A stretch of DNA of 64,000 bases from Panicum virgatum (lineage: Eukaryota > Streptophyta > Magnoliopsida > Poales > Poaceae), in assembly GCF_016808335.1 (NCBI RefSeq), contig NC_053150.1:25130538-25194537 (forward strand), in the 5' to 3' direction. The notes under the pieces were generated by a model, which worked only from the letters and a program-made list of their open reading frames with translations, had not been told where the DNA came from and ran no database searches. Each line of letters opens with the position of its first letter. Within the stretch, counting starts at the first letter, position 1. The translations under genes and the position numbers were made by a program. Positions 9,893 through 21,700 of this stretch are shown here, in pieces.

Positions 9893-12870
9893 ATGGTGGA
9901 AATCATAGATAAATCTGCAGTTAGTGCAGAAAACCAGATTCCTGTTCCTGAAGATAAGCTTAAAGAAGAACAAAAGAAGTAATATGAAGAGCTGGTGGAG
10001 AAATTCAAACGTGAATGCCTCAAGTCGTACAACGTCAACAGATCTGGTGAGGTGATCAAGAAGTTTAATCTTCCATCTTTCCAGCCATTGACAGAGGCTC
10101 AACGTGAAAACAAGATGATAGACGCAGTTGGCCAAGCTATGGCACAAGCCTTCATCAAGAGTGCAACAGTTATGGGCAACACGGTGCACAATGCAGTGGT
10201 CAAGACTTTTGCTGAAGGCATGTTTCCAGGGTCCATGGGTCCTTGCTATATACAACCAGATCAGATGCAATATACTCCCTTGGAGGTGTCTATGGCAGCA
10301 GCCCTGTCGGCTCAAGATAGCCAGGCAGGAACAAGCAATAGTCAAACTCCACCCCAGATGACTACTGCAGCAACGGCGGGTACGACAGATCCTATCTACT
10401 CAACCACACCGCCGATTGCTACAACTGTGCAAGATGGATCTGCGTCCGTATTTCCTAAAGGATGGAATCCTGCTACCGGGTATGGTATGCATCCAGATTT
10501 CTTTTCTACGCCACCCAAGATGCAGTTTAATGCATCGGCTTCTCAGCCGATAGCCTCTCAGCCTGATCCATCGAACGTTCAGTCGATGGGTGCACAGCAG
10601 GATGCATCAGCAACACAGCTGAATGCACAAGGTGCATGGAGTCCACAACAGATGGCACAAGCTAATGCATCGGCGCCATCACCGATGACCCCACAGTAGC
10701 GTCTTGCTATCCTGCTCCAACCCCAGTCTCCTTCAGAAGTGTTATTGTCGCAATCTCCGCATCAGAGGGGAGTTAATTGGGTATTCCATAATGAAGCAAC
10801 TGGACAAATACGGTGTGTCAGTGTACTATACATGGATATTACTGGTCAACAATCGGCTAACCCATCAGCTACACAGCCGACGATGACTCAGCAGATACCC
10901 AATCAGATGTCCCAGCAAGCACAACATATGCAATCAGCTCAACAGCCGATGAATCATGTAACTTAGCAACTTGCAATGATGACCAACGCAGCACGATTGG
11001 CTTCTCCTCAACAGAAGCCAGATGTTGAAACACAAGTTGATTGGAGTACAAAGATAGCTGAAGTGATGAGGGAGCAGTTTAGTATGAGGCCAAAGCAACA
11101 ATCCGTTATGTACAAGACCCCCTATCCTCCGGCTTATGCTCAGATTCCTCTCCCACACAAGAACAAGATGCCGGACTTCACAAAGTTCTTAGGGCAGGGA
11201 GAAGTTTCTACGATGGAACATGTTAATAGGTTTCTTCTATAGTTCGGAGAAGCGGGCAACCATGATGCACTCAGAGTCCGTTTGTTCTCCTTGTCTTTGT
11301 CTGGATCAGCCTTTGCTTGGTTCACCACTTTGCCAGCAAACTCCATATTATATTGTGCCGATCTAGAGAGACAATTTCATCAGTTCTTTTTCTCTGGGAT
11401 TACTGAGTTAAAGTTGACCGATTTGATCGGCTTAAGACAAAGAAACGATGAATCGGTTGCTGCTTTTATCCAAAGGTTCAGAGATGTCAAGAATCGATGT
11501 TACAGTTTGGTTCTGTCCGATCAGCAGTTGGCTGATGCAGCATTTAGTGGGCTTTTGCCTCACATTAAAGATAAATATGCATCGCAGGAGTTTGAAAGTA
11601 TTAGCTAGATCGCGAGTCGGATGACAGGAGAGACTCGATCCTACGAGTCCAAGAAGCCTTTTCAGAAGAAGATCAACTATGTGGAATATTCTACCAATGA
11701 TGAGTCTGAAGAGGAGCAAGAAATGGTTGCATTGGCTGTGTGGATACAGAACAGCAAGAAGCTGGTGACGTGTCCGTTTGGAAAGAAAGAGCCTGAGTCA
11801 TATGGGTTTGACATCACCAAAGCCGACAAAGATCTTTGACTTGTTGTTGTCGGAAGGGTTGATCAAGTTGAAGCCATATCACAAGATTCCATCGGAGGAC
11901 GAGCTCAAGAATATGAAGTACTGCAAGTGGCACAATGCCACGTCGCATGACACAAATGAGTGCAAGGTCTTCCGACAGCAGATTCAGATTGCTTTCGAAC
12001 AAGGGAGATTGAAATTTGAGGCTCCCAAGAAGATGATGAAGATCGATGGGCATCCTTTCGCCACAAACATGGTTGATGTGGCCAGAGATGAGGGTTCTCC
12101 TCAAGCCAAGATTCTGACGTCGTCATCGGCCAAGAGATCTGGGGCTATTGATCCTAAAGCGCAGATAGCGGCCGATGAGGTCAAAGGAAAGGGTCCGATG
12201 AAGGATGTTGGACGTTCATCGACACCACGTAGATGTGTCACGTCGCAAATGTTGTTGAACAAGTTTCAGCGTGATTGTGAAAGGCGGCAGCATAGAGAAG
12301 AAGAGGAGCGATCCGAGCAAGATCATTGGAGGTGTCCTTTCTTTGTCTACAGCTGGGAAGAAAGGTTGACTTGCCTTCGGCATATGATTGTCCCGAGTGC
12401 AATTGTCAAGGCAGCCGATCATATGAAAGGTCACATCATGAGCTCTATCGGCGTGAGCGCACTCCTGTGCATGATCGGCTAGGAAAAAGGGTATCAGTGC
12501 ATGATCGACTGGGGGGCAGGACAATGCTACGTGATCCTGCTGGGAGAAGAGTGCCTGCACACGATTGGCTAGAGCAGATGGCCGATGAAAGAGTGCAAGA
12601 TGATCAGCTGATGCGAAGAGATCCAGAATGTGAGCCTGATCTCACGGATCAATTTCAGTGGTGTCCAGGAGGTTTGGCCTGGTCTCATAAGCGACGTGTT
12701 CAGAGGCTACGCCAACTGGAAATCATTGAAGAAGAGCGAGAACAAACTCTGAACAAGAAAGGAGTAAAATCACAAGTTTGGCGTGCTAAACCCAGAGCCG
12801 ATAGTGATCTATTCTAGATCATCGGCTGCGCCAATTAATATGGTTTTCATAATGCCGAAAGAGTTTATGG
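9893..12870 (+). pseudogene. gag of element A, broken by stops and a frameshift
   Basis: The frame starts at ATG 9893, 13 bases after the PBS. An N-terminal part rich in Q, S, P and A (to about 10960) is followed by a Retrotrans_gag-type core at about 11160-11610, recognisable by the F-A-W-F motif, a conserved L-x-x-x-F region and the L-I-G-L-R-Q then F-I-Q-R-F segment. A zinc-knuckle variant C-x2-H-x4-H-x4-C lies at 11922-11963. A basic region with V-H-D-R-L-G repeats (12450-12590) leads to the W-C-P-G-G-L linker at 12659-12680. In-frame stops occur at about 9980, 10697, 10964, 11240 and 11606, and there is a frame change near 11830. It would form the particle and bind RNA if intact; as it stands it is dead. 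H and C have the same zinc-finger spacing. Confidence 0.8.
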
Positions 12871-12912
12871 CACCAGGCGACGAAGATCATGAACCAGAAT
12901 TAGAGGAAGCCC

Positions 12913-13437
12913 ATGGCACAGTTGAATTTGGAGCCATTGCTAGCAACATTTGAGAAGCCAGAAGATGATAAGAGGCAGCAAATTAAGGCACTGTTCCTGA
13001 AAGAAATAGTTGATGGCAAGCCTGTTACGAAGATGTTGGTTGATGGAGGTGCAGCCGTGAATATAATGCCCTATGTTATGCTACGCAAGCTTGGGAAGAA
13101 TCAAGATGATCTGATGAAGATTGATATGATGCTCAAGGATTTCGAAGGAGTCGTGTCTCCTGCTTTGGGGGCATTTTGCGTCGATCTCACAATTGGCAGT
13201 AAGACCCTTCCCACTACTTTCTTCGTTATTAATGGCAAAGGTTCATACAGTTTGCTATTGGGTCGGGATTGGATACATGCCAATTGTTGCATTCCATCTA
13301 CTATGCATCAATGTTTGATTCATTGGGTTGACGATACTGTTGAAATAGTATCGGCCGATTCGTCATTCAGTGTGGCATCGGCTGAAGCCCATATAGTGAG
13401 TTATGATCGGATGAATTGTCTTTCTGGTCAAGTATAG
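12913..13437 (+). CDS. Protease domain of element A, 174 aa
   Basis: This open frame carries V-D-G-G-A at about residues 43-47 and L-L-G-R-D-W near residues 115-120, the two ends of a retropepsin fold. D-G-G-A in place of D-S/T-G-A is the form I associate with Tat and Athila type elements. It follows the gag linker closely and is about 90 per cent or more identical by eye to the G fragment at 208-660. The frame ends at TAG 13435-13437. No reverse transcriptase follows. In a complete element this domain would be fused to gag and pol; here it is a separate piece. Confidence 0.75.
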   Translation: MAQLNLEPLLATFEKPEDDKRQQIKALFLKEIVDGKPVTKMLVDGGAAVNIMPYVMLRKLGKNQDDLMKIDMMLKDFEGVVSPALGAFCVDLTIGSKTLPTTFFVINGKGSYSLLLGRDWIHANCCIPSTMHQCLIHWVDDTVEIVSADSSFSVASAEAHIVSYDRMNCLSGQV

Positions 13438-13782
13438 GAGAAGGATTTCTTTCGGATGGCTGATTATGAAGTTACGTCAGAAAAGTCAGGAGATTCTTTG
13501 GAAGAATCTTGATCAATGAGGGATATGGCCGATTGTAGTATCGGTCGGATTTTACAAGTTATAGCCAATACTAGGAAGTATTGCCTTTAGTGCAAAAATA
13601 TGTAAAAGCCGATTTGCAAGTTAGATGCATTAGTTGTAACATGGCCGACACGATATGAGTCGCCCTTAGAGCAATAAATCATAAAGACAAATTTCTGGAT
13701 TAAGATCAAGTTGTCTGGCAATTTTGGAGGTTACAGTACATGAAATGATTTTACAGTAATCCTAGAGCTTGCCGGATTACTT
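13438..13782 (+). other. Spacer between protease and the antisense gene in element A
   Basis: There is no open frame of note and no reverse transcriptase motif. The 3' end of the antisense gene lies at its right edge, so its terminator or polyadenylation site would be expected here. Confidence 0.5.
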
Positions 13783-16700
13783 TTATCGCGCGCAGGCGGA
13801 TTTGATCAATATTTCGATTACTTGATTGTTGTCTACTGATGAGCTAGAAATCGGCCGCAGACTCTTGTGGAGTTGATATGCTTGGCGAGCATATTTCTTC
13901 TTGTCTTCCTTGAGTTTGGTGATGGCCTGTGGAATCTGAGAGAGATCGTGATCTGCAATATCTATTACTTGATTTACTTGATTGAGTTCCTGCAGAAGAT
14001 GATCACGTTTAGCCTCCAATGCAGTCTTGTTTCTCAAAATGCTGGCTCGGGTGTCATTTAGGGATTTGATCTCGCTGATGGCTAATTCTGCCAAAGCTTT
14101 GAAGTTGTCCCTCTATTTGATGATTTCTTCCTGCTGACGACGATCGGCGAGTTGTTTCTGAGCCTTGTTGAATTGTGCGCGGTGGCTCTCGATGAAGGCT
14201 GCAGGAGTTAGTGCATCTTCGATTGCTTCTGGGAGTTTACCCTCCAGTTCTTCCAAGATGGCGCGGATCGGCTGTGCATTCTTGATCAGTTGGCCGATGT
14301 CTTGATTCAGAAATTGGAGGGATTCTTGGAGTCTGGCCTTGATTTCATCTGATAGTACAGCTGAATTGGCCGATGTTATTTCTTCTCCTTCTTCCTGAGA
14401 AGTAGCTCCGATTTGGAAGGAGAATAGACTGTTGTCCGGGGACTCCTGTGCCTGAAAAGAAGATAAAGTTAAGATGGCCGATGGAAACAAAAGAGTGATG
14501 GGATCGGCCAACAGAAAGAAAGGTTGTTTACCTGCTTCGGGTGTTTTTCTTCTAGATTAGAGGCAACAGGGACGAGGGGTTGCGATGAAGAGCTCGGGAT
14601 TGCAGTGTTTGGCTGGCCAAGTAATTCAGATAGTGCATGTCGGCAAGCTAAAGGATGATTGTCAGAAATATACAGAATATGTTCATGAGCAAGTTCTGAA
14701 ATCGTACCTGTATCAATGGAGAGTCCGCCCTGGATTTCCTGGGAGTTGGAGGTGAATGATGTATCTGATGAAACCAAAAGGAAATAATACCAGATTCAGA
14801 ATCACGGAAAGATTTAGATACTTACTGAGTAAACAGAATAATACCTGAATGGTGGGTGATGGAGGAGGAGGTGTGTTCTGAAGATTTTCTTCTTCTTCGG
14901 ATTGGTGTTCAGGGGTTTCTTGATTGTTAGGCGAAAATATGATCAGCATTCAGATAAAGTGAAGTCATAAAGGATTCAAGTTTTCTTACCTTCTGAAGAG
15001 GAAGAAGGAAGATTGACTGGAACATCTGTTTGAAGTGCTATTGCTGCTGAAGATTGGCTGGAGATTTCTTTTTCTTACGAGTTGTCACCTTAGTGTAAGA
15101 TACTTTGCGTTTTCTCCCAGTGGCCACATCTACAAGAGTTGGAGCACCATAGCCGATATTTGGTTTATCGGCTGGCAAGGCGTAGTTGATCAGCTGCCCA
15201 CTACTGCTGATTGTTGGAGGATTCCGATCATCATCCTGCAAAGAGTAGAAGTCAAAGGCTGCAAATGAAAAATGTTAAGAAATGTTGTGGGAGGTAATTT
15301 GACTTGTACCTCATTCTCGCCTGATTGATAATTGTTGTCTAGAGCCGTGCAATATAGATTGGCCGATTTGCAGAAGATATGCTCTTGCCATTCAGACCAC
15401 TATTGGTTGAAAGGAGTAGTGGCAAAAGGTGTAATTTGCCAATCGGCTAGAAGTTTCATATTTACATCAGGCTCCAAATCTTTTAGTCGACCATAAGAGA
15501 GAGCGCTGTCAAGAGCTCCTCTGAACTGAACTTTGCCAATGAAGAAAAGAAAAGGGGGCACTTGGCCAAATCCCAGTTATCTGGCCGTCACTGATGGATT
15601 ATAAAACTCATAGCTGGGGACATCTTTGCCAGCTGTGAAGTTGACCGGCTGAATTCTTGGGGAGATTAACTCTTTCATAATCTTGGTGGCTTCTTCATCA
15701 GTTTTCCACGAGTCAAGCTGGAATTTGAAAGGGTTTTCATATATGACCTTTTCATCCTGGTATGCAAACCAAGTAGTGGAGATCTCTGGGAAACCATTGT
15801 AGAAGGACTTGAAAAAATCAGTAATGCCAAGGGTCTTGGGATCATTGGCAATCATGATAGCTGCTTCACCGAATGATGTGCATCGGCGAATAATGGTTTC
15901 TTCTTCTTCAGAGAAGTTTTTTGATGGGAATTCTATCTCTGACAATTCAACTGTCATAGTTTTGTGCATGTACATGTGCAGCCACAACTGAATGAACCAC
16001 CAAGGGCCTCCCAAGTTGGTGATCGGTTGGTTCTTTCTGAGTCTGGATGATACTTAATGAAGCAAGTGGTAAACTGACCCCAGAAGATGTTTGCCGAGAG
16101 GGACAAGATTGCCAGTAGCTAGATTTTCTGCCAACTTGAGATTATTGCTTGTTGGACCAACTGCTTTGCCACAAAAGATGAATTTCTCAAGCCACATCTT
16201 GAGAAAGACAGTGTGCTCTCTGACAGATACTGATCCGGTCTTCATATTCTTGCCGATATATCCTTTCCATCCGCCAATGCTTTTAGTTTCAATCTTGAAA
16301 GATGCTTTTTCTAGCAAATGAAAAGGTCTATCGGCAGCATGAATATTCAGGCCAGTGAGCATCACAACATCCATCAGGGTAGGTGTCATTGGCCCATGAT
16401 TGAACATAAACGCATTGATGGCGTCAGACCAAAAGTGAGAAGCCGATATTAGCATCGGCTCATTTCTGATCATCTCCGATAAAGATAAGTTCAGACATTG
16501 GCTGATATCGTATTGTTCCCAATTGGTTCTCTAAGAATTGGCTATCCAACGGAACCAATTCCTCCATCCGAGAGTGACGCTCGGCCAAGATCTAAAGGCC
16601 TGAAAACAATCTAGATTCATATCGGAGGATTTGAGGGGTATTCTATCGGTCTCCAGATTGATGATACTGGTGGGGTCTTGATTACCCATGGGGCCTAAAC

Positions 16701-16853
16701 AGATCATGCTGGGTTGATTCTCTAGCGGAATAATCATATTACCCCTAAGATTCTGAAAATAAAGGCGGAAATGAGAAATGCAAGAGAATGAAAAGCAAAT
16801 GCTGCGAGTGAAGAAAGGAGATGTACCTCTAGAATCTCGAAGATGGACGCCAT
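13783..16853 (-). pseudogene. Antisense plant mobile domain (PMD, PF10536-like) gene carried by element A
   Basis: A 27-nt first exon (ATG 16853 to 16827) is followed by a 74-bp GT-AG intron and a long second exon (16752-15310). That exon holds a PMD-type domain: N-A-F-M-F-N-H-G-P near 16425, P-L-G-K-H-L-L-G near 16090, G-P-W-W-F-I-Q-L-W-L near 15995 and a R-x-L-G-F-G-Q stretch near 15575. A donor at 15309 and an acceptor at 15236 bound the next exon (15235-14990), which has a lysine-rich patch. Further exons with GT-AG borders follow (about 14940-14849, 14760-14707, 14650-14533, 14457-13783). The last one is a coiled coil of about 220 residues. In-frame stops at 16531, 16054, 15577, about 15400 and 14113 and a probable frameshift near 15045 make it a pseudogene now. 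PMD proteins in plants act in gene silencing and some are found in transposons; the role here is unknown. Exon borders after 14990 are provisional. Confidence 0.8.
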
Positions 16854-16990
16854 TGCCAGGAGAGTGGTTCTTGGACTTGGGTCCTTGAAACCCTAGGAGG
16901 ATGCGATGGCGGCGGCAGGTCAGATGTGTTCTTGGGTAAGGGAGAAGGCTGAGGTGCTACAGGAAATGTGCCAGCGGAAGGGAAGACAGA

Positions 16991-17000
16991 GATATTTATA
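16991..17000 (-). promoter_or_regulatory. TATA-like box for the antisense PMD gene
   Basis: The minus strand reads TATAAATATC, about 140 bp upstream of the ATG at 16853. A start site about 30 bp downstream would give a leader near 110 nt. It lies inside the element and not in the LTR, so the antisense gene could have its own promoter. No expression evidence is available. Confidence 0.5.
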
Positions 17001-17118
17001 ACCTTTGCTCGAGGTAAAAATGGGGATTCGATACACCGTCTGATTGGAAGATGAGGATAAATTTGAACGTTGGCAAAAATGATTAACATTAATTTCAGAG
17101 CAATAGATCTATTACTCT

Positions 17119-17134
17119 GAAACTGGGGGGCATG
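17119..17134 (+). other. Polypurine tract of element A
   Basis: GAAACTGGGGGGCATG directly precedes the 3' LTR start TGTTCACACTG. Confidence 0.7.
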
Positions 17135-18267
17135 TGTTCACACTGTTTTTTGACACGTGTCAAGGAAGCTGATTCTTGTGAAGAGGAGATGGCCGATTTG
17201 GAAGAAACCAAAAGATACACAGGGTTGGAATCGGCCGATAGAAGTGTGTCCGATGGGCCAGGAGAATATTCTGTGAAGATGCTGGTCCGCTAGCTCTGGT
17301 GCTCGGCCGATGGAGAGTTGCCGATGAAGTCAAGGAAGGAGAAGAGGATCCGGACTCTACGAGAATCTTGATGATTCGGTTGTAATATTTTAAGTAGTTT
17401 ATCTTTTAGATAGACTTTTCTTTAGAGTCAAGTAATGTTTGCCGTGATCGATTAGGACTTGATAGCGCTAGGCTATATATATCAGTTGTAAGGGGCCGGA
17501 AAAACATGATACACATCCAATACAACACAATTTTACAATTCCTTTGCAATTTTTCGGCGACTTCGCCTTTTCTCTTCTTTTTTCGACATGTTCTTTCAAG
17601 TTGATCAAGGATGCCTCACATTCGAGCGACTTGATTTGCTGGTGAGTTTTCGTTTTACTGAGTATATTTGAGCTTTAGCTACCGGGCGCATCGCTGTGGC
17701 TTCATTCAAATCTATTCAAAAGTTATCGAGTTATCTAGGCTTTGACTTCCGGGCGCATCGCTATCGTCTCGTCTAGATTTATTCACAAATTATCAATATC
17801 GGCTAGATTTGTAGGTTTTCCTATGTTTTTTAGCCATTATCACATCTTAAAACATACTAGATCGGCTTTAGGATTTGGAGTAACACTTTTATTATCTCAA
17901 GAGCCGGTTTAGATCTGTTTTTAGCTCACATCATCTGAGTTACACATTCGTAGCTTAGATCTTGTCATACATACACGATCGGCTGTTCAAAGCCGGTTTT
18001 GTCATTTAGTGCATCGGCTGATCCTGCCGATGCGCTCTTTTACTACGCGCTTGCATTTAATATCTTTTTGTCGCATTCAGTATCGGCAATGCTTGCCGAT
18101 ACGCCTACCTGAGAGATATTCGGAATCCCAACCGATACGCTCTCGAATTTGACTTTGTTTTCTCCCTTGTCAATTTCAGGTCAAATTGACTGGCACGCTT
18201 GGTTGACTTTCCGTGACTCGGCAAACACTTGCCCTCGGATTCCAGTGTGTTGATTTTTGCGTCAACA
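17135..18267 (+). repeat. 3' LTR of element A
   Basis: It starts TGTTCACACTG and ends GCGTCAACA, collinear with 8724-9854. It is followed by the second TSD copy GAAGG (18268-18272). Confidence 0.9.
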
Positions 18268-18767
18268 GAAGGAACATCAACTGCAACTGATTTCTCAATA
18301 TCCATCGGTTCTTTACCCGCATCTTTTATAGCCACCTTGATTTCACCGATCTGAACAACAGCATCGGCTTTAATCTTCTCTGCATCAACAACAAACTTTG
18401 GCTCTTTCTTCTTGTCCTTGATGTGGTACTCCATCCTTGGAAAAGGCGCTTTGCCTAGCCTCTAATGAGACCAGTCTGACCAGTCAGTATGGACCAGTCT
18501 GACTAGTGTAGCTTGCTGCACTAGACCTGATTGGTGCAGCCCCAATCGGTCATGCACATGTCTTCTAGAGCTTTCCCCTTGATAATGTGGAGGGTAAGGC
18601 ATCGGGAAACACTGCATCCAGATCCCCTCATGCTCCCACACTAGATTTGTAGCATTTGACGCCGGCGACACCCATGGTATGGTAGCATACACCTTCTGGG
18701 GAGGAAATAGCGTGACAACATCACCCCTGCGCCATCTGGATTCCCTCCTCAGGGATACTGGACTATC
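18268..18767 (-). pseudogene. H gag, middle segment between the B1 and A insertions
   Basis: Two minus-strand frames (18800-18462 and 18434-18273) belong here. The first has W-R-R-G-D-V-V-T-L-F-P-P, typical of the proline-rich C-terminal part of grass gypsy gag proteins. Between them the DNA carries repeats of a GACCAGTCTGACCAGT-like motif, which causes a stop. The right end joins 30142 in frame across B1 and the left end joins 8723 in frame across A. Confidence 0.7.
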
Positions 18768-21700
18768 TGTGGCAGAACCACCTGAATTATCCCGGCTCAA
18801 GTGCGCAGGGCATCACCATAAAGGCAACAACAGCTCAAACGCACTTCAAATGGAACAATTCTTGGTCTGTCGGGTAACGTCCTGATACAACCACAGGTTC
18901 TCGGATCGAACAAGCATACCCTGCACGAAGGCGAGTCCAGAGATATTACAACCACAATTTTTACATCACAGGCATAAAAATTATTACAAACCAGTTCTAA
19001 TGCATTATTACAAGACCAACCTTAGTAAAGCAGTTATACAAGCCATAACTATAAGTTCAGAGTTTAGACAGCGGAAGATAAAACACGATGGCTACAACAC
19101 GTCGCAAAGGATACCAGGCTAGCCCAAGCATGGTATCACTCGTCATAACCATTGCCGGCCGAAGACGTATCCCACTCTACGGACCAGCCAGGAGGCAACG
19201 AGCAAGGATAGGTTAAGCTAGCGATTTGCTCCTCAAAACTCATACCTGAAAAGGTTTTCAATAGCAAGGCTGAGTATTCTAATACTCAGCAAGACTTAAC
19301 CGTCAACGGGTATAAGTAGCCCACTGTAGATAGACTATGCAATGTTTGTGAGGCTCTGGTTTTTCCTTTTTGCTGAAAAGCAATAAAGAGTAAGTCCTTA
19401 CTTTCAAGTTTTAGCTTTCAAGATTCTAGTTGATTAACCATTTTATGTAAGCAACTACTATCCAATCATGGTAGAAAACTAAGCAAACAACAAGATTGAT
19501 AAATAATATTGTTGCTCTTATTACTCTGTGTGGCAAAGGGATCAAGCAGTCTCATTTCATCGTGAGAGGCGGACGATTCTGAATCGAAATTCAACCTGGC
19601 TAGACAAACCTAACACACACGTTTGGAACACCGTCGGGTCATTTCCAAACAACCATTGACATTTCTTTCCGGCTTGTGGATAGTGCCACTCTCCCCGACT
19701 ATAGGGCTCCAAGGCCGAACCTTGTCCCTAGAAGTCGTAGTGTTGCGCAACATAAAAATAAAACCTATCCCTAAGAGAGAGTGGGAGGTATATCCACTCC
19801 CCGGTCCAATCGGCTACTAGGCTTGCCGCATACCATATTTACGGCATGTGGCTAGTACTTTCAAAAACTTAACCACCGCTACCACACACCGCGACCTTAA
19901 CAAGTTCATCAACACAGACGGGGTCTCACATAAGGTCATGTTATCGAACACAACCCCGTCTGTCATCCTTACATTGATAACAGAAAGTAAACAAACAATT
20001 CCTATAAAGCTCGCGAGTGACAGGCAATCACTCGACTTTTACTGGTCCTATAAGCTTAGCAAGTAGTCGAACTCAGGTCTAGTGTTTAGTACATAGGTTC
20101 CTAGGATCATGCATCTAGGGTTTAAATTCAAATCCTAAGAACTGTAAATGCACAAGTAAATAAAACAATAAGTGATAATAATTTGAAATATAGGTTATGT
20201 CTGGGGCTTGCCTTCTCGGTAGTCGCTAACTATTTCAGCTCTAGGCTCTTCCGAACTTTGGTTCGGGGCTTCAGTTAGTTCAGCGGCGTTCACCTGGACT
20301 TCTGGATCACCTCCGTCAGACTCCGGGATCAGCTCGTACGTCCCGTCCGACAAAGTAGTCGTATCTATATGTAATGCAAGAATAGTATTATAAACACACA
20401 TGGGCAATCGTTTATAGAGTAGTTAAATAACCAATCTAACTACACAAGACATCATGATCAACAGCACAAATGAAGTTTACTAACTTCATAAACAAGTGGG
20501 GGTGTTCTCCTATAACAAATAAGTCATGGTTTGCTAATAAATCCACCACTCAATGCAAAATAAGTAATAAATTCAGCCAAAATTACACTAAACATAACAT
20601 GAACAAAGTAAGCTATCCTGTAAAAATTATGCCAAAACATGAGGCCATTTAATCAGAACAAATCATTCATTCAGACAGCACCTAGAACAAGCTTGAATTA
20701 TACAGGTCAAGTTAGAACAAAGAAGAACCTCAAAATTTAACAGGAGATCGACACAGAAAAGAACTAGCTAATGTGAATTTTTCATGATTTTATATACAAA
20801 GAAATAATTATGAGAAAATAAAAAAACAGAACAATAGATTAGTAAGATTCATTTTTAGCTCCTGTTCTATTCAATAACTGGATCTCAAACTTCCTGCACA
20901 AGCTAAGCTACGCAAGAAGAACATGCATAAATATTTTCATGATTTATTACGAACAGGAACTATTTACCATAAATAAAGTCTATTAAACAAGGATTAAATC
21001 AGAGAAATAGCTACGCATGATAAATGAGCACGAAATTTTTATAGAAACACTATATACATATGAGTAAATCACCATAAAAATTTCATTGCAAGATCAGGCT
21101 TCAAACAGTAGATAAGAAAAAGATAAAATCAACCAATATTTATGCACTAGTAACACAAATCAAATTCTACAGCAAAAACTTGCAACTAACACCTACATAT
21201 TATGGTTCTACTGCATAGATCTCTTCAAGAGGATTCCAAAACATCAAGATTTTCTATTTTATGAATTTCCTATGAATTGATAATGAATTTCAAAGTTCAC
21301 TAAAAAATCATCACAAAGAAGTCCCTAGAGCACTATTCAAATGTGTCTTGAGCTATTCAAAGAACCCCCTGGGTTTTCTCGAATTCAAAACCGAAGTCCC
21401 TGGGTCGGGTCAGAGAGGGAAGGCGAGGTTTGACCGGTCGTTTCCCGGCGAGGGGCTCACCGGCGGCGAGGGGAACAAGGCGTGGGAGCTTCACGGGTTC
21501 AAGGCGCACCACAGGGTGGTCTTGGGGTGCGGGGAGGGGCTCAGAGGCGGCGGCTCGACAGAGCAGAGCTGGTCGGCGACGGGGGCAAACGATGGCGACG
21601 GCGCTCCGGTGAGGACTGGGCTAGGGGATGAGGTCGGAGAGCTGTCCGGGGGCGAGGCGGACCTATTGGCGGGGTCAATTGAGGGCGGGGAAGTGCGGAG

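Larger units (their letters stand above)
8724..18267 (+). mobile_element. Element A: complete non-autonomous Tat-type Ty3/gypsy element with an antisense plant mobile domain gene
   Basis: Two LTRs of 1131 and 1133 bp enclose gag, a protease domain and then, in the place of reverse transcriptase, RNase H and integrase, an antisense multi-exon gene. The TSD is GAAGG (8719-8723 and 18268-18272). The H gag frame resumes exactly across the insertion. The two LTRs differ at a few per cent of positions by eye, so the insertion is not very recent. gag carries several premature stops, most of them TAG or TAA where CAG or CAA is expected. No reverse transcriptase motif is visible between 13438 and 17130, so movement would have needed pol proteins from another element. 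Confidence 0.9.

Noticed and set aside
9692..10345. 217-aa minus-strand frame
   Set aside because: It is the complement of the LTR end and the start of A gag. The sense strand has the conserved gag pattern shared with D.
13783..16853. PMD gene considered as a normal host gene between two elements
   Set aside because: It lies between the protease and the polypurine tract of an element whose LTRs and TSD are intact, so it belongs to the element.
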